Shown: in pieces, positions 17,744 to 26,625 of the stretch
How the letters are laid out: every line of letters starts with the position of its first letter
How positions within the stretch are numbered: position 1 is the stretch's first letter
From: Alkalihalobacillus sp. BA299
GTDB lineage: Bacteria > Bacillota > Bacilli > Bacillales > Bacillaceae_F
Direction of reading: 5' to 3'
Assembly (NCBI RefSeq): GCF_017745675.1
Contig: NZ_JAFLJM010000013.1
Coordinates: 62,001 to 126,000, forward strand
DNA length: 64,000 nt
Position numbers and translations under genes: made by a program
The notes under the pieces: generated by a model
The model's input: the letters and a program-made list of their open reading frames with translations, nothing else
Told to the model about the DNA's origin: nothing
Database searches by the model: none

Positions 17744-18982
17744 TTGAAAAAATTTATTGGGATTTTGGCTGCTGCAATGATCGTCATCTCAGGCTGTGGT
17801 GGAAATGGGGCATCTGGAGAAGGTGAGAGTAACAACTCGAATGATACTGGTGAAACAGCTGAGGTAGTTAAAATTGGAACATTGCACCCTTTAAGTGGTG
17901 GACTAGCTACTGAAGGACAAGAAATGAGAGATGGAATTCGTTTAGCTATTGAGGAAGTAAATGAGGCTGGGGGTATTCAATCACTTAACGGGGCTCATGT
18001 AGAATTAGTCGAAGCTGACCATGAAGGTGTACCAGAAAAAGGAGTTTCTGAGGTTCAACGATTAGACCGAGATGGTGTAGTTGGTATCATTGGTACTTAT
18101 GCAAGTGGTGTGGCATTACCTGCAACACAAGAAGCAGAACGTGCAGGTATTCCATTCGTAATCGATATTGCCTCTGCTAATGAAATAACAGAGCGTGGCT
18201 TCCAATATACGTATCGCTTACAGCCTCCTGCATCTTTGATGGCAGAAAACTTTTTACAATATTTCAATGCATTAAATGAAATGTCTGACACGAAACTGAA
18301 AACAGCCATTTTAGTTCATGAAGACTCTATTTTTGGGACTAGCATTGCCGGCTTAATTGAACAAAAAGCAGAAGCAAATGGTTTAGAAGTTTTAACAACT
18401 ATTCCACACTCAGCTGCTACTGCTGACTTATCAACTACAATTAATCGTATCAAATCAGAACAACCAGACATTGTAGTCGCAACTACGTATTTACGTGACG
18501 GAACATTATTAATTAATGGTATTAACGAATCAGGTTATAAGCCAAAAGCAATTATCGGTGTTGCCAATGGTGCATTCAGTAATGCACAGTTTATTACTGA
18601 AGAAGCTGCAATAAACCAACATATTATGGATGTTAACTATACGATCAATCCACAAAGTGACTTGGCAAATGAAGTAAAAGAAAACTTTAAAGCACAATAC
18701 AATAAAAATTTAAGTCCGAACTCTGCGTACTCTTACACAGCGGCAAAAGTATTAATCGATGCGATTGAAAGAGCTGGTTCTACAGATCGTGAAGCAATCA
18801 AGGATGCTTTAAAGGAAACAAACTATAGTGACCATATTCTTCCGCAAGATGAAATTGTCTTTGATGAGAATGGACAAAATGCGAACGCACAAGCTGTACT
18901 TAGTCAACTTTTCGATGGAGATACAAAAGTTGTTTACCCAGAACAGTTTAAAAATGAAGATCCAGTATATCCAGCAAATTAA
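17744..18982 (+). CDS. Branched-chain-type ABC transporter substrate-binding lipoprotein
   Basis: This 412-residue lipoprotein (lipobox VISGC, Cys20) is followed by a Gly/Ser/Asn-rich linker and a periplasmic-binding-protein type I domain (Peripla_BP_6; KIGTLHPLSGGLATEGQEMRDGIRLA). It captures the substrate outside the membrane for the permease and ATPases encoded next. The start is TTG 17744 after GGGGG. A strong stem-loop without a T run lies between this gene and the permease and may keep the binding-protein mRNA more abundant. The family takes up amino acids, amides, urea and aromatic acids, so it does not define the substrate here. Confidence 0.92.
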   Translation: MKKFIGILAAAMIVISGCGGNGASGEGESNNSNDTGETAEVVKIGTLHPLSGGLATEGQEMRDGIRLAIEEVNEAGGIQSLNGAHVELVEADHEGVPEKGVSEVQRLDRDGVVGIIGTYASGVALPATQEAERAGIPFVIDIASANEITERGFQYTYRLQPPASLMAENFLQYFNALNEMSDTKLKTAILVHEDSIFGTSIAGLIEQKAEANGLEVLTTIPHSAATADLSTTINRIKSEQPDIVVATTYLRDGTLLINGINESGYKPKAIIGVANGAFSNAQFITEEAAINQHIMDVNYTINPQSDLANEVKENFKAQYNKNLSPNSAYSYTAAKVLIDAIERAGSTDREAIKDALKETNYSDHILPQDEIVFDENGQNANAQAVLSQLFDGDTKVVYPEQFKNEDPVYPAN

Positions 18983-18994
18983 TTTTATGATGAA

Positions 18995-19022
18995 GGAAAC
19001 GGGAAAGTGCTTTCCCGTTTCC
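18995..19022 (+). other. Intra-operon stem-loop after the binding-protein gene
   Basis: GGAAACGGGAAAG and CTTTCCCGTTTCC form a perfect 13-bp stem with a two-base gap. No T run follows, so it is more likely to stabilise the upstream mRNA or attenuate partly than to terminate. Binding-protein genes often carry such an element to raise their level above that of the permease genes. Confidence 0.7.
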
Positions 19023-19045
19023 AATAACAACAAGGAGGGGAACTG

Positions 19046-19918
19046 ATGTCTGCTAATTTATTTATTCAATCCCTTGTCGATGGACTATTAATGGGCGGAA
19101 TTTATGGGCTTGTTGCAATAGGTCTTACATTAATTTTTGGGGTTATGAAAGTTATAAATTTTGCTCAAGGTGCGCTAATGATGCTTGGTATGTATGTTAC
19201 TTACTGGGCATTTACTTTAATGGGGATCAACCCTTATTTATCTTTACCTTTAAGTGCAATTGCCTTGTTTTTTATAGGTGCATTTATTCAAAGAAGTGTT
19301 TTATCCAAAATGATCAATGCTCCTGAACACAATCAATTATTAGTCACTTTGGGGATCATGTTAATTATTGAAAACCTTGCTCTTGTTTTATGGAGTCCAG
19401 ACCTCAGAAGTATTAAAGTTGAGGAGTTAACTCAAACATTAAATATAGGATCTATTGGTATCAATATACCTAAGTTCATTGCCTTTGTTTTTGCGATAGT
19501 ATTAGCAATTGGATTATTTTGGTTTTTGAAACATTCGATGATTGGAAAAGCCATCCGTGCCACGTCAGTCGATCGACAAGGCGCTTCACTTGTTGGGATT
19601 GCTACAGCTAAAATTAATTATATTACTTTTGGTCTTGGAGCAGCATTAGCAGCTGTCGCTGGTTCTTTAATCACTCCATTCTTTTATACATCACCAACAG
19701 TTGGTGCAACTTTTATTTTAAAAGCATTTGTAGTTGTTGTACTTGGTGGATTAGGTAATTTTATTGGAGCGATTGTTGGAGGTCTTATTATTGGTGTTGC
19801 TGAAGCACTAGGAGGGGCAGTACTACCAGGAACTTTAAAAGAATTGATGACTTATATCATCTTTATTGCAATTTTGTTAGTTAAACCAAATGGCTTATTT
19901 GGGGGGAAAGTCCGATGA
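19046..19918 (+). CDS. LivH-type ABC permease
   Basis: The 290-residue integral membrane protein has about eight membrane segments and the LivH family signature at the N-terminus (GLLMGGIYGLVAIGLTLIFGVMKVINFAQG). The EAA-like loop that meets the ATPase is recognisable at GKAIRATSVDRQGASLVGI. Its last codons overlap the start of the LivM gene by four bases. It forms a heterodimeric channel with the next product. An AAGGAGGGG ribosome site is seven bases before the ATG. Confidence 0.92.
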   Translation: MSANLFIQSLVDGLLMGGIYGLVAIGLTLIFGVMKVINFAQGALMMLGMYVTYWAFTLMGINPYLSLPLSAIALFFIGAFIQRSVLSKMINAPEHNQLLVTLGIMLIIENLALVLWSPDLRSIKVEELTQTLNIGSIGINIPKFIAFVFAIVLAIGLFWFLKHSMIGKAIRATSVDRQGASLVGIATAKINYITFGLGAALAAVAGSLITPFFYTSPTVGATFILKAFVVVVLGGLGNFIGAIVGGLIIGVAEALGGAVLPGTLKELMTYIIFIAILLVKPNGLFGGKVR

Positions 19919-20931
19919 AAAATTCTAAAATATCACTTGTTCTCTTTTTGGCCATTCTCATTGCGTTCCCACTTGTATCCACGGATCAGTATTATTTGCA
20001 TATTGGCATTTTAATTTTGTATTCTGCTTTAGTTAGTCAAGCGTGGAATATTCTAAGTGGTTATTCGGGTCAGTTTTCTTTTGGACATGCAGCTTTCTTT
20101 GGAGTAGGAGCTTATACTTCAACCATTTTATTAGTTAATTATAATATTTCACCATGGATTGGTATGCTAATTGGTGCAATGGTTGCAGCGGTAATTGGTT
20201 TATTCATTGGATTTTTATCTTTTAGATATAAACTTAGAGGCGCTTACTTTGCCTTAGGAACACTTGCCTTTGCTGAAATTTTAAGAATTATCGTTCAAAA
20301 TTCACCTTTTTTCAAAAAAACATTAGGAATTTTAATTCCATTAAACCCTAATCCGTTTTTGCTCCAATTTAGTTCAAGATTAGGTTATTATTATACGATT
20401 TTAGCTTTAGTAGCTGTTGTAACACTAGTGGTTTATTTTATTAGCCGATCAAGATTAGGATATAACCTCATAGCCATACGAGAAAATGAGGATGCAGCTC
20501 AATCTTTAGGAGTAAACACATTTAAAAATAAAATGATTGCTATTGCCCTAAGTGGTGGGTTAACTGCTATTGGCGGAACATTCTATGCCCAATATATATT
20601 ATTTATTGAACCACCTACAACATTTGGTAATGCTGTCTCAATTGCTATTTTGCTGCCAGCCATTATAGGTGGTATGGGAACAGTCTTTGGCCCAATCGTA
20701 GGAGCATTTATTATTATCCCTTTAGGTGAATTTACAAGTGCTCTCTTTGGAGATTTTGTTGGGGTACATTTAATGGCATATGGTTTAATTCTTGTCCTAG
20801 TTATCCTCTATCTGCCAGAAGGTATTGTCGGATGGTTCCAAAATAAGTTCGATAGTCGGGAAAAGGACAATGAAAAAAAGGTATCTAAAGTTCATAATGA
20901 TATATCCAATGTTGAAACGAAAAAGGGGTGA
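19915..20931 (+). CDS. LivM-type ABC permease
   Basis: The 338-residue product has about nine membrane segments and the LivM signature [22 protein letters not shown]. The cytoplasmic coupling loop is at [23 protein letters not shown]. The hydrophilic C-terminal tail of about 30 residues ([17 protein letters not shown]) is cytoplasmic. The four-base overlap with livH and six-base gap to the ATPase gene indicate one translational unit. Confidence 0.92.
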   Translation: MKNSKISLVLFLAILIAFPLVSTDQYYLHIGILILYSALVSQAWNILSGYSGQFSFGHAAFFGVGAYTSTILLVNYNISPWIGMLIGAMVAAVIGLFIGFLSFRYKLRGAYFALGTLAFAEILRIIVQNSPFFKKTLGILIPLNPNPFLLQFSSRLGYYYTILALVAVVTLVVYFISRSRLGYNLIAIRENEDAAQSLGVNTFKNKMIAIALSGGLTAIGGTFYAQYILFIEPPTTFGNAVSIAILLPAIIGGMGTVFGPIVGAFIIIPLGEFTSALFGDFVGVHLMAYGLILVLVILYLPEGIVGWFQNKFDSREKDNEKKVSKVHNDISNVETKKG

Positions 20932-20937
20932 TGGCAG

Positions 20938-21660
20938 ATGAGTTTACTAACTATTGAGAACCTTACAAAAAGATTTTCAGGTCTTGTTGCAGTAAATAAT
21001 GTTAGTTTAAGCATTAATAAAGGTGAAATTTTAGGTTTAGTAGGTCCAAACGGGGCGGGTAAAACGACACTGTTTCATTCCGTATGTGGATTTCACAATC
21101 CTGAAGAAGGGTCTGTTAAATATAATAATGAAGAAATAAAAGGTTTAAAGCCTGAACATATTTGTAAAAAAGGGATTGCGCGAACGTTTCAAATTGTTCA
21201 ACCCTTTGGGAATTTAACATTGCTAGAGAATGTAATCGTAGGTGCGTTTAATAGGGTGAAATCCTTTAAAGATGCAGAGCAACTTGCATTGCAACAATTG
21301 GAGTACATTGGAATGGATTCGAAGGCTTATACAAGAATGAAAGACTTAACGTTTCCTGAACAAAAAAAGGTAGAGGTTGCCCGTGCATTAGCGACTCAAC
21401 CTAAAGTTTTATTTTTAGATGAAGTAATGTCTGGGTTAAATCCATCTGAGGTAAATGAATTTATTGAGTTAATTAAAGATATTCGAGATAGAGGGATTTC
21501 GATCTTTTTTATCGAGCATTTAATGTCGGCAGTTATGGCCCTTTCTGACCGTTTAGCCGTTATGCATCTAGGAGAAAAAATTGCTGAAGGAAATCCAGTA
21601 GAAGTTATGAAAAATAAAACAGTAGTGGAAGCTTATTTAGGGGAGGAAATGTCATGCTAA
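20938..21660 (+). CDS. LivG-type ABC ATPase
   Basis: The 240-residue ATPase has Walker [10 protein letters not shown], a Walker B segment [13 protein letters not shown] and a switch His in FFIEHLM. The signature motif is degenerate: [16 protein letters not shown] in place of LSGGQ-like LSYGEQ, which is common among LivG members acting on amides. The insertion between Walker A and signature ([19 protein letters not shown]) is the LivG hallmark. It overlaps livF by seven bases. Confidence 0.92.
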   Translation: MSLLTIENLTKRFSGLVAVNNVSLSINKGEILGLVGPNGAGKTTLFHSVCGFHNPEEGSVKYNNEEIKGLKPEHICKKGIARTFQIVQPFGNLTLLENVIVGAFNRVKSFKDAEQLALQQLEYIGMDSKAYTRMKDLTFPEQKKVEVARALATQPKVLFLDEVMSGLNPSEVNEFIELIKDIRDRGISIFFIEHLMSAVMALSDRLAVMHLGEKIAEGNPVEVMKNKTVVEAYLGEEMSC

Positions 21661-22364
21661 AAGTAACTAACCTAAATGTCGGCTATGGAAACGTTCAAGT
21701 TTTAAGAGATATTTCCTTTCATGTTGAATCTGGTGAGGTTGTAAGTATACTAGGAACGAATGGTGCTGGTAAATCTACAACTTTGCGTACTCTTTCTAGT
21801 TTAATTCAAGCGTGGTCAGGTTCAATAGAATTTGAGGGTCAATCGATTGAGAAGAAAAAACCAGAGGAAATTGTGGAAACGGGATTAATTCAAGTACCAG
21901 AAGGTAGAAAATTATTTTCGAATATGACAGTTTATGAAAACTTAGAGTTAGGTGCTTATATCTCTAAAGCTCGTAAAAATATGAAAAAAAATATAGAGTA
22001 TTGCTTTGAACTATTCCCTATTTTAAAAGAAAGAAAAAGTCAGGTTGCAGGTAGTATGAGCGGTGGACAGCAACAGATGCTAGCAATCGGCCGTGCACTT
22101 ATGTCTGAGCCCAAATTATTGTTATTAGATGAACCTTCAACGGGATTATCTCCTTTATTAACAAAACAAGTATTTGACATTATTAAACAAATTAAATCAC
22201 AAGGAGTAACGGTTTTAATCGTAGAACAGAATGCAAACCAGGCTCTATCCCTATCAGATCGAGGCTATGTTATTGAAAATGGTCAAATTGTCATCGAAGG
22301 TAGTGCTGCTAGCCTCTTAAACAATGATAAGCTTAAAGCCTCGTATCTTGGGATTAGTTCATAA
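21654..22364 (+). CDS. LivF-type ABC ATPase
   Basis: This is the second ATPase of the importer, 236 residues, with Walker A GTNGAGKST, signature SGGQQQMLAIGRAL, Walker B LLLLDEPSTGLSP and switch His replaced by Gln in LIVEQNA, as is usual for LivF. The VPEGRKLFSNMTVYENLELGAY segment is diagnostic for LivF. With the preceding four genes it completes a whole importer embedded in the catabolic run. Confidence 0.93.
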   Translation: MLKVTNLNVGYGNVQVLRDISFHVESGEVVSILGTNGAGKSTTLRTLSSLIQAWSGSIEFEGQSIEKKKPEEIVETGLIQVPEGRKLFSNMTVYENLELGAYISKARKNMKKNIEYCFELFPILKERKSQVAGSMSGGQQQMLAIGRALMSEPKLLLLDEPSTGLSPLLTKQVFDIIKQIKSQGVTVLIVEQNANQALSLSDRGYVIENGQIVIEGSAASLLNNDKLKASYLGISS

Positions 22365-22403
22365 CACTGTATAGAAATAGAATTAAATATGAGCTGGAGG
22401 AAA

Positions 22404-22431
22404 TTGTACTTCATCTAGTGGGTTATATAAT
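22404..22431 (+). promoter_or_regulatory. Candidate internal promoter before the second IclR gene
   Basis: TTGTAC (22404-22409) and TATAAT (22426-22431) are 16 bases apart, in the 102-base gap after livF. It would start a second transcript covering 22467-27564. Confidence 0.5.
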
Positions 22432-22466
22432 ATTAAGCCTGAGGCTATAGAGGGGGATATGGTGTA

Positions 22467-23213
22467 ATGGTTAAATCCATTGAAAAAATGCTTAAAATTT
22501 TATCCTTATATACAATGGATCGAACAAGTTTATCAATCAGTGAAATACAAGAGGAACTTAATTATCCTAAAAGTACCATTTTCAGATTGTTAGATACGTT
22601 AGAAGCTTATAATTACATTGAGAGAAATCTTGATAATCATCGTTATTCATTAGGGTTTAACTTCTTTAGGTTAGGGAGTATCGTACAAAATCAACTAGAT
22701 TTTAGATCGGTTTCCTTGCCTATAATGAAAAGTCTAATGGAACAAACAAATGAAACCGTTGAGTTAAATGTAATTGATGGATCTAATCGAATATGTGTTG
22801 AGAAAGTGGATAGTCCTTTAGATGTCAGAAACTTTGTTAGGATTGGTGAACGAAAACCCATACATTTAGGGGCTTCTGGAAAGGTATTACTTACTTTTTT
22901 ACCAGAAAATGAGAAGAAACAAGTAATCGAGAATTTAGGTAACGAGATTTCTTCATATGAAATTGAGCAGTTATTAGAAGAAATGGAATCTATAAAAAGT
23001 AGTGGCTATTGTGTCACCACAGGTGAGCGAGTTCCAGGAAGTTTTGCAGTTGCTGTTCCACTTTTTGGACAAAATGGACAAATGGTTGCCAGTTTAACAA
23101 TTGCAGGACCTATTCAACGTTTATCAGATGAACGAGAACGGGAACTTATTGAAATTTTATTAAAAGGCGCAACAGAAATCAATGAACGGTTAGGTTATAT
23201 GGTCCGTTCGTAA
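22467..23213 (+). CDS. IclR-family transcriptional regulator (second)
   Basis: This 248-residue regulator has an N-terminal winged HTH (IEKMLKILSLYT, NYPKSTIFRLLDTLEAYNYI) and the IclR ligand-binding domain (IHLGASGKVLL, ERVPGSFAVAVPLFG, MVASLTIAGP). It shares conserved motifs with the regulator at 11821-12588 but is clearly diverged from it. It precedes MmgE/PrpD copy 2 by 34 bases on the same strand, mirroring the IclR-MmgE pairing at the other end of the locus. It may be a local regulator of the downstream five-gene module. Confidence 0.9.
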   Translation: MVKSIEKMLKILSLYTMDRTSLSISEIQEELNYPKSTIFRLLDTLEAYNYIERNLDNHRYSLGFNFFRLGSIVQNQLDFRSVSLPIMKSLMEQTNETVELNVIDGSNRICVEKVDSPLDVRNFVRIGERKPIHLGASGKVLLTFLPENEKKQVIENLGNEISSYEIEQLLEEMESIKSSGYCVTTGERVPGSFAVAVPLFGQNGQMVASLTIAGPIQRLSDERERELIEILLKGATEINERLGYMVRS

Positions 23214-23247
23214 ATAGTTTAATGAGTAATAGTATTGGAGGGAATTA

Positions 23248-24585
23248 ATGAAGCATTTAGTCTCCACATTATATCATACTGATTGGGATGAGTTTAGCAA
23301 AGAAACGATTCAATCTGCAAAATTCGTACTGTTGGATACGATTGCAGCAATGGTGGCTGGTATACAGCAAAAGGAATGTCAACAGCTTTTGGAGGAATTA
23401 GTCGGTGAAGATATCGGAAGGTTTGCAATTATCGGAACGTGTTATAAAACGAGTCTTTATCATTCTGCGTTTCTCCATGGAACAGCTGGAGTTGCGACAG
23501 AGATGGATGAGGGGAATCAATATAGTAAAGGTCACCCTGCTGCCCATGTAGTTCCAGTTCTCATTACCTATGTTCAGAAAAAAGAGAATTATAGTGGCAA
23601 AAATTTTTTAAGTGTTTTAATAAAAGCCTATGAAGCATGTTCTAGGTTTGGAAGAGCAACAACGCTTCATTCTGAAGCACATGCTCATGGTACATGGGGA
23701 GTCATGGGAGCAGCAGCATCTACTTTCTTATTAGAGAATGTATCAGAAGAAGAAATGATAGAAGGATTAAACATTAGCGCAACCTTTGCTTTACCTACAA
23801 TGTGGAATGCAGCCCTAGAAGGAGCAATGATTAGAAATATTTATGCTGGGCATGCGATTGAAATGGGGATTAAATCTCTATCATTATTAAGAACGGGACA
23901 CTATGCCCCAAAAAGAAATATTGAATATGTATATTCTTCTATTCTAGGTTCTGAATTTGATGAAACAGCTCTGATTAGACAAAAAGATGATTTGTGGGAT
24001 ATTGAGCAAAATTATTATAAGCCTTATGCATTTTGTCGTTATACTCATGCGCCAATTGATGCATTTGTATCGATTATCGACCAACACCAGCTTTCGATTG
24101 ATGAGATTACGAAGGTGAGTGTATCTACCTATTCACGTGCTGCAACATTATGTAATAAGGAATATCATAATGCTTTATCTGCAAAGTTTAGTATTCCGTA
24201 TGCTTTAGCCGTTTGGCTAAAAACAAAAAAGGCGGACGAAACGATTTTCACAGATGAATTATTAAAGGATAAAGACATCAAAGAATTTGCTAATAAAGTA
24301 AATGTAATCAATTCTAGCACTTTAGAAAAAGATTATCCCAAGGTTATGCCAGCTGTCGTAGAGATTGAAACTACTAGTAGGAAAGTCTATCAGGAAAGAA
24401 TTGATATCGCAAAGGGTGGTCCGAATAAAAAATTAACAGAACAAGAATTGACTACAAAGTTTTGTAAACTCACAGAGGAAGTATTTGATAGACAACAGCA
24501 GGAACTTATCATCGATTGGATTATGAATATTGAAGAGAAGCAGGATATGGCTGAACTTATCGAACTATGTCAAAAAAGACAATAG
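23248..24585 (+). CDS. MmgE/PrpD family protein (copy 2)
   Basis: The 445-residue product shows the MmgE/PrpD features: LLDTIAAMVAGIQ, TEMDEGNQYSKGHPAAHVVPVL, HAHGTWGVMGAAAS and CRYTHAPIDAF. The DEGN and GHP motifs are shared with copy 1, so the two belong to the same subgroup. Having two such enzymes in one locus suggests two distinct steps or two stereoisomers, or an older duplication of an IclR-MmgE module. It is preceded by GGAGGG. The reaction (dehydratase, epimerase or decarboxylase) cannot be read from the sequence. Confidence 0.85.
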   Translation: MKHLVSTLYHTDWDEFSKETIQSAKFVLLDTIAAMVAGIQQKECQQLLEELVGEDIGRFAIIGTCYKTSLYHSAFLHGTAGVATEMDEGNQYSKGHPAAHVVPVLITYVQKKENYSGKNFLSVLIKAYEACSRFGRATTLHSEAHAHGTWGVMGAAASTFLLENVSEEEMIEGLNISATFALPTMWNAALEGAMIRNIYAGHAIEMGIKSLSLLRTGHYAPKRNIEYVYSSILGSEFDETALIRQKDDLWDIEQNYYKPYAFCRYTHAPIDAFVSIIDQHQLSIDEITKVSVSTYSRAATLCNKEYHNALSAKFSIPYALAVWLKTKKADETIFTDELLKDKDIKEFANKVNVINSSTLEKDYPKVMPAVVEIETTSRKVYQERIDIAKGGPNKKLTEQELTTKFCKLTEEVFDRQQQELIIDWIMNIEEKQDMAELIELCQKRQ

Positions 24586-24661
24586 AGAATAGTACTGCTA
24601 TTTACCTATAATATTCAAAAAATATCTTTCTTGCCAATTTTAAATATTGGGGTGGAATACA

Positions 24662-25279
24662 TTGGATTTTGAACTAAGTCAACTTAATGCTAAAGAAGCA
24701 TACAGTCTACTAACAAGTTGTATTGTCCCACGACCGATTGCATGGGTTACAACTTTAGACGAGAATGGTATTTTTAATGCCGCACCTTTTAGTTATTTTA
24801 CAGGTGTTTCAATAGAACCACCTTTAACTTTATTTGCAGTAGAGAGGCGTCAAGGTGAAAAAAAGGATACAGTCATTAACATAGAGAGAACGAAGGAATT
24901 TGTCGTAAATCTCGTTACCTCTTCAAATGTTGAACAAATGAATATTACATCAAAGGATTTTCAAGTAGATCAAGATGAATTGAAATTAGCAGGACTGACT
25001 CCAGTTCGTTCAAAAGTAGTTAGTCCGCCTTCCATAAAGGAATCGCCTATCCATATGGAGTGCAAGTTAGATCAAATCATTGAGATAGGCTCTTCCCCGC
25101 ATAGTCTCGTCATTGGTGAAGTTATTCAAGTAACTGTTGATGATGATCTTGTTGAGGAGGGAAAAATAAAAATGGAACATCTGCATGCTGTAGGGAGAAT
25201 GGGTGGAAAGTGGTACACCAAGACAGAGCAATTATTTGAATTGCCAAGATTAGATTGGAGAAAAGCAGATATTAAGTAG
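24662..25279 (+). CDS. Flavin reductase-like FMN-binding protein
   Basis: The 205-residue protein matches the flavin reductase-like domain (PF01613 type): EAYSLLTSCIVPRPIAWVTTLDENGIFNAAPFSYF binds FMN, followed by PPLTLFAVERR and EFVVNLV. Such proteins are flavin reductases or stand-alone FMN oxidoreductases. TTG 24662 is chosen because GGGGTGG lies six bases before it, inside the frame that can be read from TTG 24647. It could supply reduced flavin, though no two-component monooxygenase partner is encoded in the locus. Confidence 0.8.
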   Translation: MDFELSQLNAKEAYSLLTSCIVPRPIAWVTTLDENGIFNAAPFSYFTGVSIEPPLTLFAVERRQGEKKDTVINIERTKEFVVNLVTSSNVEQMNITSKDFQVDQDELKLAGLTPVRSKVVSPPSIKESPIHMECKLDQIIEIGSSPHSLVIGEVIQVTVDDDLVEEGKIKMEHLHAVGRMGGKWYTKTEQLFELPRLDWRKADIK

Positions 25280-25400
25280 TAGGTTTTAATTGTTAGAATG
25301 AAGAACGAAAAATAGATCAAAAGTGTGATCTTATGATATAGAAGTACATGTTTTCAGCAAAACAAAAGGAAAAACTAGCATCTTGAAAGGAGTATCATAA

Positions 25401-26615
25401 ATGAGTACTGTTACAAAGAATGGTGGACCACTGGCAGGAATTAGAATACTAGATTTATCAACGATGATCGCAGCTCCATTTGGTGCAACATTGTTGGGGG
25501 ATTTTGGAGCTGAAGTAATTAAAGTAGAAATGCCTGGCAAAGGTGACTCACTACGTTATATGGGGCCTTTTCATAATGATGAACCATTACGCTGGCCTGG
25601 TTTAGCTAGAAATAAGAAATCACTCACTCTAGACCTTCATAAAGAAGAAGGGCAATCGATTCTTAAAAAACTAGTAAAGCAGTCAGATGTTGTGATTGAG
25701 AACTTTAGACCAGGTACATTAGAAAAGTGGAATGTTGGATATGAAGAGCTAAAGAAAGAGAATGAAAATCTAATTATGATTCGTGTGACAGGTTATGGAC
25801 AAACGGGACCATATTCTAGTAAAGCAGGGTTCGGGACACCTGCAACAGCATTTAGTGGTTTTACTTATTTACATGGGTATACGGACCGTCCTCCAATTAG
25901 TCCTTCTTTTTCATTAACGGATTACATTACTGGAATTTACGTTGCATTTGCAACAGCAAGTGCTTTATATTACCGCGATGCTAATGAGAACGGTACGGGT
26001 CAGTATGTAGATATGGGATTATATGAATCAGTTTTTCGCATGATGGAGTTTTTAGTGGCTGAGTATGATCAAAACGGAAAAATTAAAGAAAGGTCACCAG
26101 GCTTAAGTGGTCACTCAAGTCCTGCTGGTACTTTCCAAACAAAGGATGGACATTGGATTGTTTTAGTGACAAGCTCTGATCGTACATTCGAAAGACTCGC
26201 TCAGGCAATGGGGAGAGAAGATATGCTTGAGGATGAAAGGTACTATACAAACTCAGAACGCCTTAAAAGATTTGAAGAGACAAATGGCATTGTTGCCGAT
26301 TGGGTAAAAACTAAAAATAGACAAGAACTGCAAGAACTTTTAGATGAATATGGGGTACCGATCAGTCCAATTAATAGTATTAAAGATATTTTTGAAGATG
26401 ACCACTATAAAGAAAGAGAAAACATTGTAGAAGTCGATCACCCGCGTCTTGGAAAAATTAAAATGCCAGGAATTGTGCCTAAATTCTCAGAGACACCAGG
26501 AGCCATTCGGGAAATTGCACCAGATCTAGGAGAACATAACGAATCGATCCTTGGAGAGTTATTAAATCTTAGGCCAGAAGAGATTGAAAAACTAAAAGAA
26601 GATAAGGTAATATAG
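25401..26615 (+). CDS. CaiB/BaiF (class III) CoA transferase
   Basis: This 404-residue enzyme transfers CoA between carboxylic acids. The family signatures are GIRILDLSTMIAAPFGATLLGDFGAEVIKVE at the N-terminus, NKKSLTLDL, VVIENFRPG, and the catalytic Asp within GQYVDMGLYES. The ATG is preceded by AAAGGAG. It lies ten bases upstream of the HMG-CoA-lyase-like gene. Known relatives activate succinate, itaconate, citramalate or benzylsuccinate. The pairing with a lyase suggests it makes the CoA ester that the lyase then splits. Confidence 0.9.
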   Translation: MSTVTKNGGPLAGIRILDLSTMIAAPFGATLLGDFGAEVIKVEMPGKGDSLRYMGPFHNDEPLRWPGLARNKKSLTLDLHKEEGQSILKKLVKQSDVVIENFRPGTLEKWNVGYEELKKENENLIMIRVTGYGQTGPYSSKAGFGTPATAFSGFTYLHGYTDRPPISPSFSLTDYITGIYVAFATASALYYRDANENGTGQYVDMGLYESVFRMMEFLVAEYDQNGKIKERSPGLSGHSSPAGTFQTKDGHWIVLVTSSDRTFERLAQAMGREDMLEDERYYTNSERLKRFEETNGIVADWVKTKNRQELQELLDEYGVPISPINSIKDIFEDDHYKERENIVEVDHPRLGKIKMPGIVPKFSETPGAIREIAPDLGEHNESILGELLNLRPEEIEKLKEDKVI

Positions 26616-26625
26616 GAGGCTATTT

